DNA of 64,000 nucleotides from Occallatibacter riparius (GCF_025264625.1 NZ_CP093313.1:1116001-1180000), one strand, 5' to 3'; shown: positions 29,132 to 38,034, counted from the first letter of the stretch. Numbers and translations are program-made. The notes: generated from the sequence alone by a model not told the origin.

Positions 29132-29509
29132 ATGGCTATTAAGGAAAAGCCGCAACTCGTTGCGATCGTCGACGACAACGAATTCGTCAGAATCGCCTTG
29201 GAAGGTTTGATGAAATCCGTCGGCTTTCCAGCTCTCGCGTTTGCGCATGCGGAGGACTTTCTGGCGTCAGACCGTAAACAGGATACCGCCTGTCTAATCG
29301 TCGACATCCGACTGCCGGGCATGTCTGGCCTGGAACTCCAATCAAAGTTAAATGCGGAGCGCTACAGGATTCCAACCATCTTCATCACCGCGCATGGCGA
29401 CCAAGAAGTGCGTATGAAGGCTTTGCGTGCAGGAGCGGTGGAGTTCTTGACAAAACCGTTCGATGATGAGGCCTTGCTTCAAAGCGTGCGAGCGGCACTG
29501 GAATGTTAA
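29132..29509 (+). CDS. Single-domain response regulator (CheY/FixJ-like receiver)
   Basis: The 125-residue protein is a receiver only: VAIVDDNEFVR, phosphoacceptor Asp58 in CLIVDIRLPGMSG, Thr in FITAHG and Lys in FLTKPFD. It has no output domain, so it should act through protein contacts or as a phosphate shuttle. Its receiver closely resembles that of the FixJ protein just upstream. The last seven bases overlap the start of the sigma-54 activator, which itself lacks a receiver; together they look like an NtrC-type regulator split into two coupled genes. No ribosome site precedes the ATG (see promoter entry). Confidence 0.9.
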   Translation: MAIKEKPQLVAIVDDNEFVRIALEGLMKSVGFPALAFAHAEDFLASDRKQDTACLIVDIRLPGMSGLELQSKLNAERYRIPTIFITAHGDQEVRMKALRAGAVEFLTKPFDDEALLQSVRAALEC

Positions 29510-30609
29510 GTTCCGTTTTGCCTCGAGAAAAGGCGTTTGGGGGGTCGCCGGTGGAATGTGTTGACAAAATTTCGGTAACCGAACACGGCCAAGCTGAACG
29601 GAGGTTTGAGCAAATCATCGGCAATAGCCCAGCTCTGGAGTCCGTGCTGTCAAGTGTCAAACGAGTTGCGCCAACAGATTCGACAGTTTTGATCCTTGGA
29701 GAGACTGGGACGGGCAAGGAGTTAATCGCTCGAGCAATTCACAAACTCAGTTCACGCGCCGGTCGGCCGTTCATAAAGGTGAATTGTGCAGCGATTCCTC
29801 TCGACCTCTTGGAGAGCGAACTGTTTGGCCACGAAAAGGGAGCATTTACGGGGGCGATTGCCCAAAAACTTGGCCGATTCGAGATGGCCGATTCAGGTAC
29901 CCTCTTCCTGGATGAAATTGGGGACCTCCCTTTGGCACTTCAACCGAAGTTGTTGCGAGTACTTCAAGAGCAAGAGTTTGAACGACTCGGAAGCGGACGA
30001 ACCCACCACATCAATGTACGCTTGGCCGCAGCCACACATCGCGATTTGAATACGATGGTTCGGCGCAACGAATTTCGAAGTGATCTCTATTACCGCTTGA
30101 ACGTGTTTCCCATCGCGCTGCCGCCGCTGCGGGAGCGGCGCGAGGATGTCGAGCAGCTGGTCTTACACTTTGTTGACATCTATTCACGCCGAATGAACAA
30201 AGAGATTCGCCATATCCCAAGGGAGACCTTGGATGCATTTGCGGCGTATTCCTGGCCAGGCAATATCCGGGAACTTCAGAACCTTGTGGAGCGTGCCGTA
30301 ATCTTGTCCAACGATGGGATATTTCCTAACCCGCTGCCCATTGAGGACGAGCATTCGATGGGAACCGCGACTCGTTCATTAGGTACCTTCACTGATTCTC
30401 AGCGAGCACTGATTCAGCGAGCACTTGAGAATACTGGGTGGGTCATCGGCGGACCTCACGGGGCCGCCGCTCGGCTCGGATTGAAGCGGACAACCCTGAT
30501 CACCAAGATGAGGAAGCTCGGGATATCGCGTCCGACTTTTGAAGATGATCAAGACGATTTGCTGGACCGAAATTCGCGTGAACAATTCGGGCAAACCGCT
30601 ATCGATTAG
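29503..30609 (+). CDS. Sigma-54-dependent transcriptional activator lacking a receiver domain
   Basis: The 368-residue product has the AAA+ core of NtrC-family activators: Walker A GETGTGKE, the sigma-54-contacting loop GAFTGA, Walker [12 protein letters not shown] and an R-finger region [14 protein letters not shown]. It ends in a Fis-type HTH ([20 protein letters not shown]). Only about 35 residues precede the AAA+ domain, so it has no sensory input domain of its own. The receiver encoded immediately upstream overlaps it by seven bases and could supply that function in trans. It would remodel RNA polymerase with sigma-54 at -24/-12 promoters; I found no convincing such promoter in the window. 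Confidence 0.95.
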   Translation: MLSSVLPREKAFGGSPVECVDKISVTEHGQAERRFEQIIGNSPALESVLSSVKRVAPTDSTVLILGETGTGKELIARAIHKLSSRAGRPFIKVNCAAIPLDLLESELFGHEKGAFTGAIAQKLGRFEMADSGTLFLDEIGDLPLALQPKLLRVLQEQEFERLGSGRTHHINVRLAAATHRDLNTMVRRNEFRSDLYYRLNVFPIALPPLRERREDVEQLVLHFVDIYSRRMNKEIRHIPRETLDAFAAYSWPGNIRELQNLVERAVILSNDGIFPNPLPIEDEHSMGTATRSLGTFTDSQRALIQRALENTGWVIGGPHGAAARLGLKRTTLITKMRKLGISRPTFEDDQDDLLDRNSREQFGQTAID

Positions 30610-30649
30610 AAGAGCGTCTTGACTCTCTGTTTATAGAGTTTAGGATTCA

Positions 30650-30686
30650 TCGTCGGGGAACGAACTTGTGATTCCCGTCCCCACGA
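30650..30686. terminator. Candidate stem-loop after the sigma-54 activator
   Basis: TCGT-c-GGGGA pairs with TCCCC-ACGA around an 18-base loop, with one bulged base. It lies 40 bases after the activator stop. There is no T run, so its role as a terminator is uncertain. Confidence 0.3.
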
Positions 30687-30729
30687 TCTGCACAAATCCC
30701 GCCTTCTTCGCCGTCCAATTCAAATGCTT

Positions 30730-30764
30730 GGTGTCTAATCCCTCGCCCGATGCGATTAGACACC
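30730..30764. terminator. Perfect 11-bp inverted repeat between convergent genes
   Basis: GGTGTCTAATC and GATTAGACACC are exact inverted copies around a 13-base loop. Located between the convergent activator gene and the gene ending at 30787, it is a good bidirectional terminator candidate, although no long T run follows. A binding site for a dimeric protein is the alternative. Confidence 0.5.
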
Positions 30765-30786
30765 TGCATCTTCTATCTGGTCTCTC

Positions 30787-31803
30787 TCAGGGGGTTCGCT
30801 TTCCTGCGTGCGACGTAAACCGCCGCAAAATGAATTCCTGCACGAGCCCATTGGCCATTCTCCCCCCGGCTGCAATCGCCGCATTTTCGAATACAATTCC
30901 CGTGCCGCGATTCGCTCGGGGATAGTAGAGGTTAGAGATTGCACCAGCCGCCAGGTCCCCCCCGACATTCGAATAGTTTGGCTCCCACTTGCCGTTGTCT
31001 CCCTTACATATGAAGGCGTTCGATAGGGCGTGAAAGGCCCGAGACCGTTTTGAACCCGTCCCTTGATAAAAGTAGCGGGGATCCTGATGCAGAAGCGAGG
31101 GCAATATGGCCTCGCCGATCATGACGTCGTCGAATCCATTCGCATACAAAGCGCCCAGCCGCTGTCCATAGCCCTTCGCTCCCTGCCCGAAGTCCGGAGT
31201 ATCGCCCGCCTGGTGTATAGCAGCTGTGAAAGCAACTGCGGCAAAGATTATCGGGTCGGTGCTGGCCTTTAAGGCCAACTTGAATTTCAACTTTGCAGTA
31301 AGAGGCACAGCATCGTGTTCATAGACAACATAGAAATTCGGAATGAAACCGAATACGCGCTGTCGCTCCTCGACCTTTACTTGTTCGGCCGCAACATCCT
31401 CGGAGGAAGCAAAGACCGTTACCGATGCCACTTCTCCCGTGAGTTGAAGCTTGCTCCCAGGCAGAAAGTAAATCTGGGCCGGATCCACCGTAAATGTCGA
31501 TGAGGTCCATGTGACAAAGCCCGCTGCGCTTATCGTGATCTGATATGCGGCCCCGGGCTCCAGATCGCCGAAAGTATAGGATCCGCCGTTGTCCGATATC
31601 GTCGATCGCTTGTCCCCAGTGAGCGGGTTCAGAAGGGTGACAGTCGCGCCTGGAATAATACCGCCATTGACATCGGTAACCGCGCCGCTCATCGATCCAG
31701 GAAGACGACTTGTCCCGCTTAAGTCTTGTCCTGTAGCCGTCAGAGCAACATAAGTGAAGAACGCGAAGATGCATAGAGCCCGCATGCTGATTAGTGACCG
31801 CAT
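30787..31803 (-). CDS. Exported carboxypeptidase-regulatory-like domain protein
   Basis: The 338-residue product has a signal peptide (hydrophobic to about residue 25, ending TATGQ). A carboxypeptidase-regulatory-like beta-sandwich follows (SGAVTDVNGGIIPGATVTLL, then GSYTFGDLEPGAAYQITISA). The C-terminal 180 residues contain GYGQRLGALYANGFDDVMIG and LLHQDPRYFYQGTGSK, a block common in acidobacterial proteins with this N-terminal repeat, but without an assigned function. The ATG at 31803 has GGAG seven bases upstream. It overlaps the end of the preceding gene by 13 bases, so the pair is an operon. The location is probably periplasm or outer membrane. Confidence 0.75.
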   Translation of the reverse strand: MRSLISMRALCIFAFFTYVALTATGQDLSGTSRLPGSMSGAVTDVNGGIIPGATVTLLNPLTGDKRSTISDNGGSYTFGDLEPGAAYQITISAAGFVTWTSSTFTVDPAQIYFLPGSKLQLTGEVASVTVFASSEDVAAEQVKVEERQRVFGFIPNFYVVYEHDAVPLTAKLKFKLALKASTDPIIFAAVAFTAAIHQAGDTPDFGQGAKGYGQRLGALYANGFDDVMIGEAILPSLLHQDPRYFYQGTGSKRSRAFHALSNAFICKGDNGKWEPNYSNVGGDLAAGAISNLYYPRANRGTGIVFENAAIAAGGRMANGLVQEFILRRFTSHAGKRTP

Positions 31804-32990
31804 ATATCTGCTCCAAGTGCCATTTCAACAAATATGGCTTTTGTGTTCTCTAAGGTGTATGAATGGGCTTGCGGAAGAGGCGGGCTACATACCAGCCTTG
31901 ACTCAGTTCGATAATGAATTCCAGGGAGCCGGGATGGACTTGAATCGGTGACACTGGCGGTCGATTGCGGCGTATTCCGCGTTTGAAAGAAGAGGCCGCC
32001 ACCAATCCTTCTGGGGGCCCTGACCGTATACCTGTGATCTGCAATTCCTAGAGCTGCGACACTGCCAATCCCGATCGGCTCAAGAACGGCCGCAGCGAGA
32101 AGGTACGGCTTCGCCTTCACGAGCGACTCTGTCACCCCGTATAGACGTCCACTCCGCGGAATGTTGCCTGGCACCTGCGACAGCTCATACACTTGAAATC
32201 TCAACTCTGGATGGCCTTTTGCGTAATGGTGAAGACTCGCCTCCAGTTGTTTTGGCGTAGTCATTCCCAAGTCAAAGAGGAAGTTCCGATGGACAGAGTG
32301 AGGGAAGAGCACATCCAGCATCTGCCTTGCAAAGTCCGCACAATTTGAGAAGAAGAAGTTGAAACGCGTTCGGTTTGGCCGGCGATTTAGCCACTTCATT
32401 AGCTGACCGTCCTGAGTTCTAGTCGTACGCAGGTGAATGCAGATAATCCGGCGGCGATAGGATGCTCCGAGAAGTTGAATCCAACCGTCATCTGGAGGAT
32501 CGCGTTCGAAGCTTCTGGCATGCCTTGTCCGATATTCTTCGCGCAAATGATCGACCTCAGTACTCGTGGCCCTTTCTGGAATCTCATCGGAGGAATCCAC
32601 GGCGAATAGATAAGGCTCTGGAGACATCGCTACCCAGTCATACCCGTTGATTCCCTTGTACCGGCTAAGGACTGCTCCGTCCTCGTCAACTCTGCACCAC
32701 CGCATATGGATGTGGTCATCGGAGCACAGACGATCGATGAGCAGCGCCGCATGCCCAGTTGAGCTCACGCGGCCCAAGAAATTGATCGGCGCCTCGACGA
32801 AGAGGGTCACATCTGCGTGCGCTTTTAGCCCTGGCAGTATCAGCAGGAAGACTAGTATGTGCAGAGCACTGGATGTGAGAGATGATGGCCGTCCAGTCGC
32901 AAATGGCCACACTGCCTTGGACAGGACAGATGATCCGCTCTTCCGGAACGACAGCGTGATCCGATCTAGCATTGTCAGCCAATGATCCAT
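31791..32990 (-). CDS. Putative exported NlpC/P60-like (DUF4105-type) cysteine hydrolase
   Basis: A hydrophobic signal segment (LHILVFLLILPGLKAHA) is followed by a domain with GHAALLI and, later, FFFSNCADFARQMLDVLF. The His and the Cys are spaced as in permuted NlpC/P60-like hydrolases of the DUF4105 kind, which act on peptides or lipids in the envelope. A second hydrophobic stretch near residue 310 (YLLAAAVLEPIGIGSVAALG) may anchor it. The family call is moderate. The start is uncertain: ATGs at 32990 and 32972 and a GTG at 33077 are all in frame and none has a strong ribosome site. The stop overlaps the next gene, and together they form an exported two-gene unit. Confidence 0.6.
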   Translation of the reverse strand: MDHWLTMLDRITLSFRKSGSSVLSKAVWPFATGRPSSLTSSALHILVFLLILPGLKAHADVTLFVEAPINFLGRVSSTGHAALLIDRLCSDDHIHMRWCRVDEDGAVLSRYKGINGYDWVAMSPEPYLFAVDSSDEIPERATSTEVDHLREEYRTRHARSFERDPPDDGWIQLLGASYRRRIICIHLRTTRTQDGQLMKWLNRRPNRTRFNFFFSNCADFARQMLDVLFPHSVHRNFLFDLGMTTPKQLEASLHHYAKGHPELRFQVYELSQVPGNIPRSGRLYGVTESLVKAKPYLLAAAVLEPIGIGSVAALGIADHRYTVRAPRRIGGGLFFQTRNTPQSTASVTDSSPSRLPGIHYRTESRLVCSPPLPQAHSYTLENTKAIFVEMALGADICGH

Positions 32991-33260
32991 CACCCCAGAG
33001 CGAGCACATCGAACTTGCGGCCGAAATAGATGCAGCAGTGAGGCAGTATGACAAAAGGGTTTCTGTGCGCTTGACACAAATACAACTCCTTCCTAATCGT
33101 GTTCGACCTGCGATATGCACGCGATTGACCAATAGCACTTGTACCCGGCGAAATAGGCGAGGTTATGAAGAAACGACACTTAAGGGCCTTGGTTCTTGTT
33201 GTGTGACGAGGGACTGTGACGATATCTCGTGACACGCGCTGCGCAAGCGTGCGGAACTTA

Positions 33261-33272
33261 CACGATATCGTG
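33261..33272. promoter_or_regulatory. Perfect 12-bp palindrome (candidate operator)
   Basis: CACGATATCGTG is fully self-complementary. A related GACGATATCTCGTG lies 45 bases earlier, near 33217. The location between divergent units suggests a dimeric regulator site. Confidence 0.35.
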
Positions 33273-33394
33273 AGCATCGAGGTGCTTCTCAGGTGTCGGA
33301 ATGTCGGACATTCGCTATATCGACTTCGCGGCGGCATGCGGTGAGCTCTGGCGTCGGCTGATCGCGTTCGGAGTCGTCGCGCCGACTCAACCTG

Positions 33395-33459
33395 CGACAG
33401 TGTCGACGGAAAAATGACAGGGCAAATGGATAGCATTTTCCTGTCGTGATGGCGACAGG
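33395..33459. promoter_or_regulatory. Clustered CGACA-type inverted repeats upstream of the DoxX unit
   Basis: CGACAGTGTCG (33395-33405) is palindromic around one base. CCTGTCG-N6-CGACAGG (33440-33459) is a perfect 7-base inverted repeat with the same half-site. Two similar sites within 65 bases upstream of plus-strand genes suggest an operator for a dimeric repressor. Confidence 0.4.
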
Positions 33460-33709
33460 TAAGGTCACGATCACGACACAACAAAACTTCGAAGACAGCG
33501 TCCCGAAGAACGTGCGTGTCACCGCCTGTGGATCGAGGATCCCGCCACGGTTATGTTTCTGCACGCAAGAATTGGAGATACAGAACGCAGAAATACACGA
33601 GGTGGAGAAAACGAAGAGTGGCAATCTGCGTGCAAATCCTTCTGTCAAACGAAATGGTTGGTACTCGTACGAATGGAGTCCGGAGATCGATTGGGAGGAA
33701 TTCTCATGA
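33449..33709 (+). CDS. Hypothetical small protein, possibly coupled to the DoxX unit
   Basis: This 86-codon frame is unrecognised. Its stop overlaps the next start (ATGA at 33706), which is the main argument for coding. No ribosome site is clear and the start lies inside an inverted repeat, so it may be a chance ORF. Confidence 0.25.
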   Translation: MATGKVTITTQQNFEDSVPKNVRVTACGSRIPPRLCFCTQELEIQNAEIHEVEKTKSGNLRANPSVKRNGWYSYEWSPEIDWEEFS

Positions 33710-33961
33710 AGCGGTTTAAATGGAACAATAAGGGCAAGGGCTCCTTGATTCTGTCGACTGTCAGTTCTGCATTCTGGCGTTTTGCACTAGGGTTCTCTTT
33801 CCTGTCAGCGGATGCGGATCGGTTCGCCATCTGGGGGGTCTTTGGCGCGCCCCATAGCAGGGTTGCTCATTCTTACTGGCTGCATTCGGACAGGAGGATG
33901 GAGCCTAGACGACAAAACCATTCTGCTCAACGCCGTATTCCTTACTTGGAAATACGGATGA
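33706..33961 (+). pseudogene. Truncated, frameshifted DoxX-like gene
   Basis: An ATG with GGGAGGAA five bases upstream starts a peptide whose residues 22-48 (RFALGFSFLSADADRF) duplicate the opening of the intact DoxX gene directly downstream (RLALGASFLSAVADRF). After GVFGAP the family signal stops; in the next frame a DoxX-like C-terminus (AGLLILTGCIRTGGWSLDD) continues to a TGA at 33959. About 80 internal residues are lost. In the first frame it reads on without a stop into the downstream gene, while in the second its stop overlaps that gene's ATG (ATGA). The original layout was two tandem, coupled DoxX genes. Confidence 0.6.
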
Positions 33962-34500
33962 AGTCAAACACTGCGCAACTCACCGGGAACGCGACAGAAA
34001 TCGTCCGTCTGTTCGCACGGCTCGCGTTAGGAGCTTCTTTCCTTTCCGCTGTGGCTGATCGTTTTGGTGTATTAGGGCCGCACGGAGCGAAGAATGTCTC
34101 ATGGGGAGACTTCGCTCATTTCGCCGATTACACGCGAGAGGTGACGTCGCTCTTCCCGAGTTCATTGACGGTGTCGTTTGCATGGGCAGCTACCGTGGCG
34201 GAGGCGCTCTTTGGGATATTGCTCATCGTCGGTTTCAAAACACGAACAGTCTCCTTCCTCTCCGGTATTCTTCTTCTGCTCTTTGCGATGGGCATGGCCA
34301 CAGGTCTTGGTATCAAGGCGCCATTAGATTATTCGGTCTTTTCCGCGGCCGCTGCAGCACTCTTACTGGGGTTCTGGGAGCCTGACAGATTTACGTCGGA
34401 CAAGCTCCTGAACCGACCACCCACGCGAAAGGGATATCCGGTCGCGAGCCACAGTAAGGTCGATCACGTGCAGATTGCGCCTAGCAATCAAGCCAACTAA
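33958..34500 (+). CDS. DoxX family membrane protein
   Basis: The 180-residue product has four hydrophobic helices (near residues 16-33, 66-90, 95-115 and 121-139) and the motif RLALGASFLSAVADRFGVLG of a DoxX subgroup. It is an inner-membrane protein of probable redox-stress function. The same frame is open upstream to 33553 through the decayed copy, so a longer fused product is formally possible. The ATG at 33958 is preferred because it overlaps the TGA of the upstream remnant and begins the family domain; its own ribosome site is weak, fitting coupled translation. A NarL-type regulator follows 143 bases downstream. Confidence 0.75.
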   Translation: MKSNTAQLTGNATEIVRLFARLALGASFLSAVADRFGVLGPHGAKNVSWGDFAHFADYTREVTSLFPSSLTVSFAWAATVAEALFGILLIVGFKTRTVSFLSGILLLLFAMGMATGLGIKAPLDYSVFSAAAAALLLGFWEPDRFTSDKLLNRPPTRKGYPVASHSKVDHVQIAPSNQAN

Positions 34501-34642
34501 AAAGGAGCAAACACGATCTCTTGGCGACATTTGCTGTCCATCTGTGCTGTACGACATCGCTCAGGATGGTTCAGCGTACGGCAGATTCGTTTACCGTGGC
34601 TCGATGGAGAGATAGGCAACTTGATCTGATTGGAGGAGCGAT

Positions 34643-35275
34643 ATGCCACCACCAAAACCCGTACGAATATTGTTGGTCGACGCCCACCCCATCTTTCGGG
34701 AGGGCTTGAGTATGGTCATCCAGTCCCACCCTGATTTGCTCCTTGTCGGTCAGGCGGAGAACGCGGAGGATGCTTTCTCTCAATTTCGTAGTGTCCACCC
34801 AGACGTAACGATCATGGACCAGAGACTTCCGGGTGTGAGCGGTACGGAAGCGCTTATTGCGATCCGAAATGAAAGCCCTAGAGCGATCGTGATGATGTTG
34901 ACCAGTTCGAAGAAGGTCATGGACGTACGCCGTGCACTCAATGCGGGAGCCGCAGCATATGTTTTGAAAAACACTCCGAAGGCAGAGATGCTGCGCGTGA
35001 TCCGTTGGGTCTCTGAAGGGCGTAGACACATTCCTCCCGAGGTAGCGAACACGATCGCAGAACATCTAGGACTTGAGGAGCTTTCTCCTCGCGAAACCTC
35101 TGTTCTGAAACTGATCCGAGATGGCTGCCAGAACAAATGGATAGCCCACCGCTTAGGAATTGCTGAAACCACAGTTAATTTTCATATCAGGAATATCGTC
35201 GAAAAGCTCCAGGCAAATGACCGGACCCACGCCGTTACCATCGGTTTTCGACGCGGCGTTTTGGAGCTCGAATAG
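34643..35275 (+). CDS. NarL-type two-component response regulator
   Basis: The 210-residue product has a receiver with LLVDAHPIFREGL, phosphoacceptor Asp59 in VTIMDQRLPGVSG, Thr/Ser in MLTSSK and Lys in YVLKNTPK. A LuxR-type HTH follows (LSPRETSVLKLIRDGCQNKW, then AETTVNFHIRNIVEKL). The second residue of the usual acidic pair is Ala (DAHP rather than DDHP), which may weaken metal binding but is tolerated in some NarL proteins. GGAGGAG lies six bases before the ATG. No histidine kinase gene is adjacent, so it is an orphan regulator. The cupin gene downstream is a possible target. Confidence 0.9.
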   Translation: MPPPKPVRILLVDAHPIFREGLSMVIQSHPDLLLVGQAENAEDAFSQFRSVHPDVTIMDQRLPGVSGTEALIAIRNESPRAIVMMLTSSKKVMDVRRALNAGAAAYVLKNTPKAEMLRVIRWVSEGRRHIPPEVANTIAEHLGLEELSPRETSVLKLIRDGCQNKWIAHRLGIAETTVNFHIRNIVEKLQANDRTHAVTIGFRRGVLELE

Positions 35276-35423
35276 ACAGGAGAACAACTCTCCTATAGAA
35301 AACTTCTGGCACGCGACTGTCCTGACGGTTAGTCGACTTGCCCGATTTGATGGTTAGCCTACAAGTGTTCCGTGCTCCGACCTTTGCCGTTGTGAGTACG
35401 AGAGACAAACAAAGGAGAGCGTC

Positions 35424-35783
35424 ATGAGTGTTACACAAACTGTTGAAGCCTCGAAGATCGAGGCTATACCGGCACCATTTCCGAAGACCAAAGGGATCGC
35501 CACCCTCAAGATCTTAAACAGTGATCAATCCTTGGGCCCGGCGGTGGCGCTGTTAAGAATGGAGCCAGGAAGCGAGATTCCAAGACACCTGCACGAGCGA
35601 ACAACCGAAATGTCGTACGTCCTCGACGGTGACTTCGTAAGCGAAGGCATCTCGTATACGAAGGGCACGGAACTCAACATAAAGCCGAATACCATTCACG
35701 GTCCCCACACGACCAAGACGGGATGCTCCCTTCTGGTCACGTTCAGCTATCCATCCGTTGTTGACGATTTCAAGTTGGCTTAG
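35424..35783 (+). CDS. Single-domain cupin protein
   Basis: The 119-residue product is a small cupin: motif 1 GSEIPRHLHERTTEMSYVLDG supplies two His and one Glu metal ligands and motif 2 ends in NTIHGPHTT with another His. No signal peptide is present, so it is cytosolic. AAAGGAGAG precedes the ATG at good spacing. Such proteins range from sugar or dioxygenase enzymes to small-molecule binders, and the sequence does not say which. It follows an orphan NarL-type regulator by 150 bases. Confidence 0.85.
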   Translation: MSVTQTVEASKIEAIPAPFPKTKGIATLKILNSDQSLGPAVALLRMEPGSEIPRHLHERTTEMSYVLDGDFVSEGISYTKGTELNIKPNTIHGPHTTKTGCSLLVTFSYPSVVDDFKLA

Positions 35784-36013
35784 CAGTCTGTAATTTCAAG
35801 AGGGATGATGAGAGCGGAAGCCGTCTGTTGAAGTTTCTCAGGCGGCATCCTCTCAACCATGCGACGACGTGTCATTGTCCTCTCGAGAGTTTGACCTTGA
35901 GTGGGCAGTTCCAGCTGCAACGCCAGGGCTCTTTTTAGAACCCGAGACAGCCATGACTAAATCAGAGCAGCAGACCCGCGGCTCGAATGATAGCGGCGAG
36001 AGGGAAAGGTATT

Positions 36014-37885
36014 GTGCTGGATTTCATAGGCAATCTGGAACGGACGCACATGTGCGGCACGCTCCGTGCCGCGGATGCAGGACAACCTGTTGTCGTAATG
36101 GGTTGGGTGAACCGGCGTCGTGTCCACGGCAGCCTGATCTTCCTCGATTTTCGCGACCGCTCAGGTATCTGCCAGGTGGTGCTGGACAAGGAAGTGACCC
36201 CGGAGGGTCACGCGAAAGGAGAGGCGGTGCGACCGGAGTATGTGGTGGCGGCGCTGGGGAAGGTCCGGCTGCGGGCTGCGGACGCCATCAATCGCAAGAT
36301 GGAGACGGGCGAGATTGAGATTGAGGCGACGGAACTGCGGGTCTTGAACGACTCAAGATTGGCGCCGTTTTCGCCGGCAGAGGATGCGATCGAGAACGAG
36401 GAGACGCGGTTGAAGTATCGGTATTTAGATTTGCGGCGGGAGGAAATGCAGCGAAAGTTCCGGCTGCGGCACGAGATTACGCGGGCGATTCGCGAGAGCA
36501 TGAGCGAGCAAGGATTTCTGGAGGTCGAGACGCCGCTTCTCTGCATGTCTACGCCGGAGGGGGCGCGCGATTTTCTGGTGCCGAGCCGGGTGCATCCGGG
36601 CCAGTTCTACGCGCTACCGCAGTCGCCGCAGCTTTTCAAGCAGATTCTGATGATTTCGGGAATTGATCGGTATTTCCAGATTGCGCGATGCTTTCGCGAT
36701 GAAGATCAGAGAGCAGATCGTCAACTCGAGTTTACCCAGGTCGACCTGGAGATGAGCTTTCCGCGCCAGGAGCATGTGTTCGCGGTAGTGGAGAAGTTTC
36801 TGGTTGCGGCATTTGCGGCGGCGGGGATCGCGCTGCCGACGCCGTTTCCGAGGATCACCTATGACGAATCCTTGCGGAGGTTTGGGAGCGACAAGCCCGA
36901 CATGCGGCTGCCGGAGATGACGGACGTGCGGGCGGCTTTTCCCGATGAGGCACTGGCCACGCTGCAGATCGATCCCGAGCTACCGGTGGTGGCATTCCGG
37001 ATTGCGGCGGTGGGCTCGCTGAGCCGTGAGGAACGCGAAGACAATCACCCGATGTTCGACAAGCACAAGGGTGCGAAATTCATCGATGACTTCAAACGGC
37101 TCGCTAAGGGATTTTCGGGGGCTGCGGCGAAAGTGCGAGAGCTGGTTGGCGCGAGCGACAAGGATCTTGTGGTCATCGTGGCTGGCGATCCGACGCACCA
37201 TGTCAAGGCGAGCGACACGAAGTTCGAAGGACGGCTGAGCGAGCGCGAGATCAACGTCTATGCTGCTGCAGGAAACTTCCGCTCGAAGCTGGCGAGGAAG
37301 TATGCGGAGCGCCACAAATGGTTCGAGGTGACCGAAAGCTGTGTAGAGGAAGCCGATCCGAAGAGCGGGATGGTCATCGACGGGTCGAAGGCGTTCCAAC
37401 CGATGTGGATCGCGGATTTTCCGATGTTTGAGTATGACCTAGCGACGAAGCGCTGGGTGCCAGCACATCATCCCTTCACGGCTCCGCACGAGCATGACAT
37501 GGCGAATCTGGAGAGCGATCCGCCAAGCGTGCGGGCAAATTACTATGACCTGGCGATGAACGGGCTTGAGTTGGGATCAGGGTCGATCCGTATCTACCGT
37601 AAGGACGTGCAGCAGGTGATATTCAAGGCGCTGGGCATCAGTGACGAGGAGGCTCACGAGCGATTTGGATTCTTCTTGGATGCTCTGGAGTACGGGGCGC
37701 CGCCGCACGGGGGGATCGCGCTGGGCCTAGACCGCATCGTGATGCTGGTGTCAGGGGCGGCGAACCTGCGCGAGGTAATTACATTCCCGAAGACGGCGAA
37801 CGCGATTGATTTGATGGCACACGCTCCGGCTACGGTCCCGGAGCAGCAGTTGAAGGAACTGCATATCCAGGCGGCGAATGGCTAA
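36014..37885 (+). CDS. aspS: Aspartyl-tRNA synthetase (bacterial type)
   Basis: The 623-residue product is a class IIb synthetase that charges tRNA-Asp. It has an N-terminal OB-fold anticodon domain (GWVNRRRVHGSLIFLDFRDR), motif 2 (CFRDEDQRADRQLEFTQVD), a GAD insertion domain (about 290-420) and motif 3 (GIALGLDRIVM). Length and domain order are those of bacterial AspRS. I chose the GTG at 36014, which reads V-L-D-F-I-G-N-L-E-R-T-H as in family N-termini and follows AGGGAAAGG; an in-frame ATG at 35987 is possible. Its GC-rich codon use stands out from the genes around it, as expected for a well-expressed housekeeping gene in an otherwise accessory stretch. No partner gatCAB genes are visible. 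Confidence 0.95.
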   Translation: MLDFIGNLERTHMCGTLRAADAGQPVVVMGWVNRRRVHGSLIFLDFRDRSGICQVVLDKEVTPEGHAKGEAVRPEYVVAALGKVRLRAADAINRKMETGEIEIEATELRVLNDSRLAPFSPAEDAIENEETRLKYRYLDLRREEMQRKFRLRHEITRAIRESMSEQGFLEVETPLLCMSTPEGARDFLVPSRVHPGQFYALPQSPQLFKQILMISGIDRYFQIARCFRDEDQRADRQLEFTQVDLEMSFPRQEHVFAVVEKFLVAAFAAAGIALPTPFPRITYDESLRRFGSDKPDMRLPEMTDVRAAFPDEALATLQIDPELPVVAFRIAAVGSLSREEREDNHPMFDKHKGAKFIDDFKRLAKGFSGAAAKVRELVGASDKDLVVIVAGDPTHHVKASDTKFEGRLSEREINVYAAAGNFRSKLARKYAERHKWFEVTESCVEEADPKSGMVIDGSKAFQPMWIADFPMFEYDLATKRWVPAHHPFTAPHEHDMANLESDPPSVRANYYDLAMNGLELGSGSIRIYRKDVQQVIFKALGISDEEAHERFGFFLDALEYGAPPHGGIALGLDRIVMLVSGAANLREVITFPKTANAIDLMAHAPATVPEQQLKELHIQAANG

Positions 37886-37926
37886 AGGTGTGCGCGGCCG
37901 TCCTTGTTTCTGTAGGGAGGTTCAGG

Positions 37927-38034
37927 ATGACTACTACCGGAACGGTTGCGCTACCCGCTGAAAACCACGGCGAAGGGAACAACATTTCCACGGGACTCGG
38001 CCAGAGGTGGGCCTCGGCACACCAGTGCACCTAA
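37927..38034 (+). CDS. Very small ORF after aspS
   Basis: A 35-codon ORF starts at an ATG with AGGGAGG seven bases upstream. The peptide (begins MTTTGTVALPAENHGEGN) has no known relative that I recognise. The strong ribosome site is the only support. It may be the N-terminus of a truncated gene. Confidence 0.3.
   Translation: MTTTGTVALPAENHGEGNNISTGLGQRWASAHQCT

Noticed and set aside
35869..36318. 149-codon plus ORF overlapping the aspS start
   Set aside because: It is in a different frame from the conserved aspS N-terminal domain and is a Gly/Arg-rich shadow.
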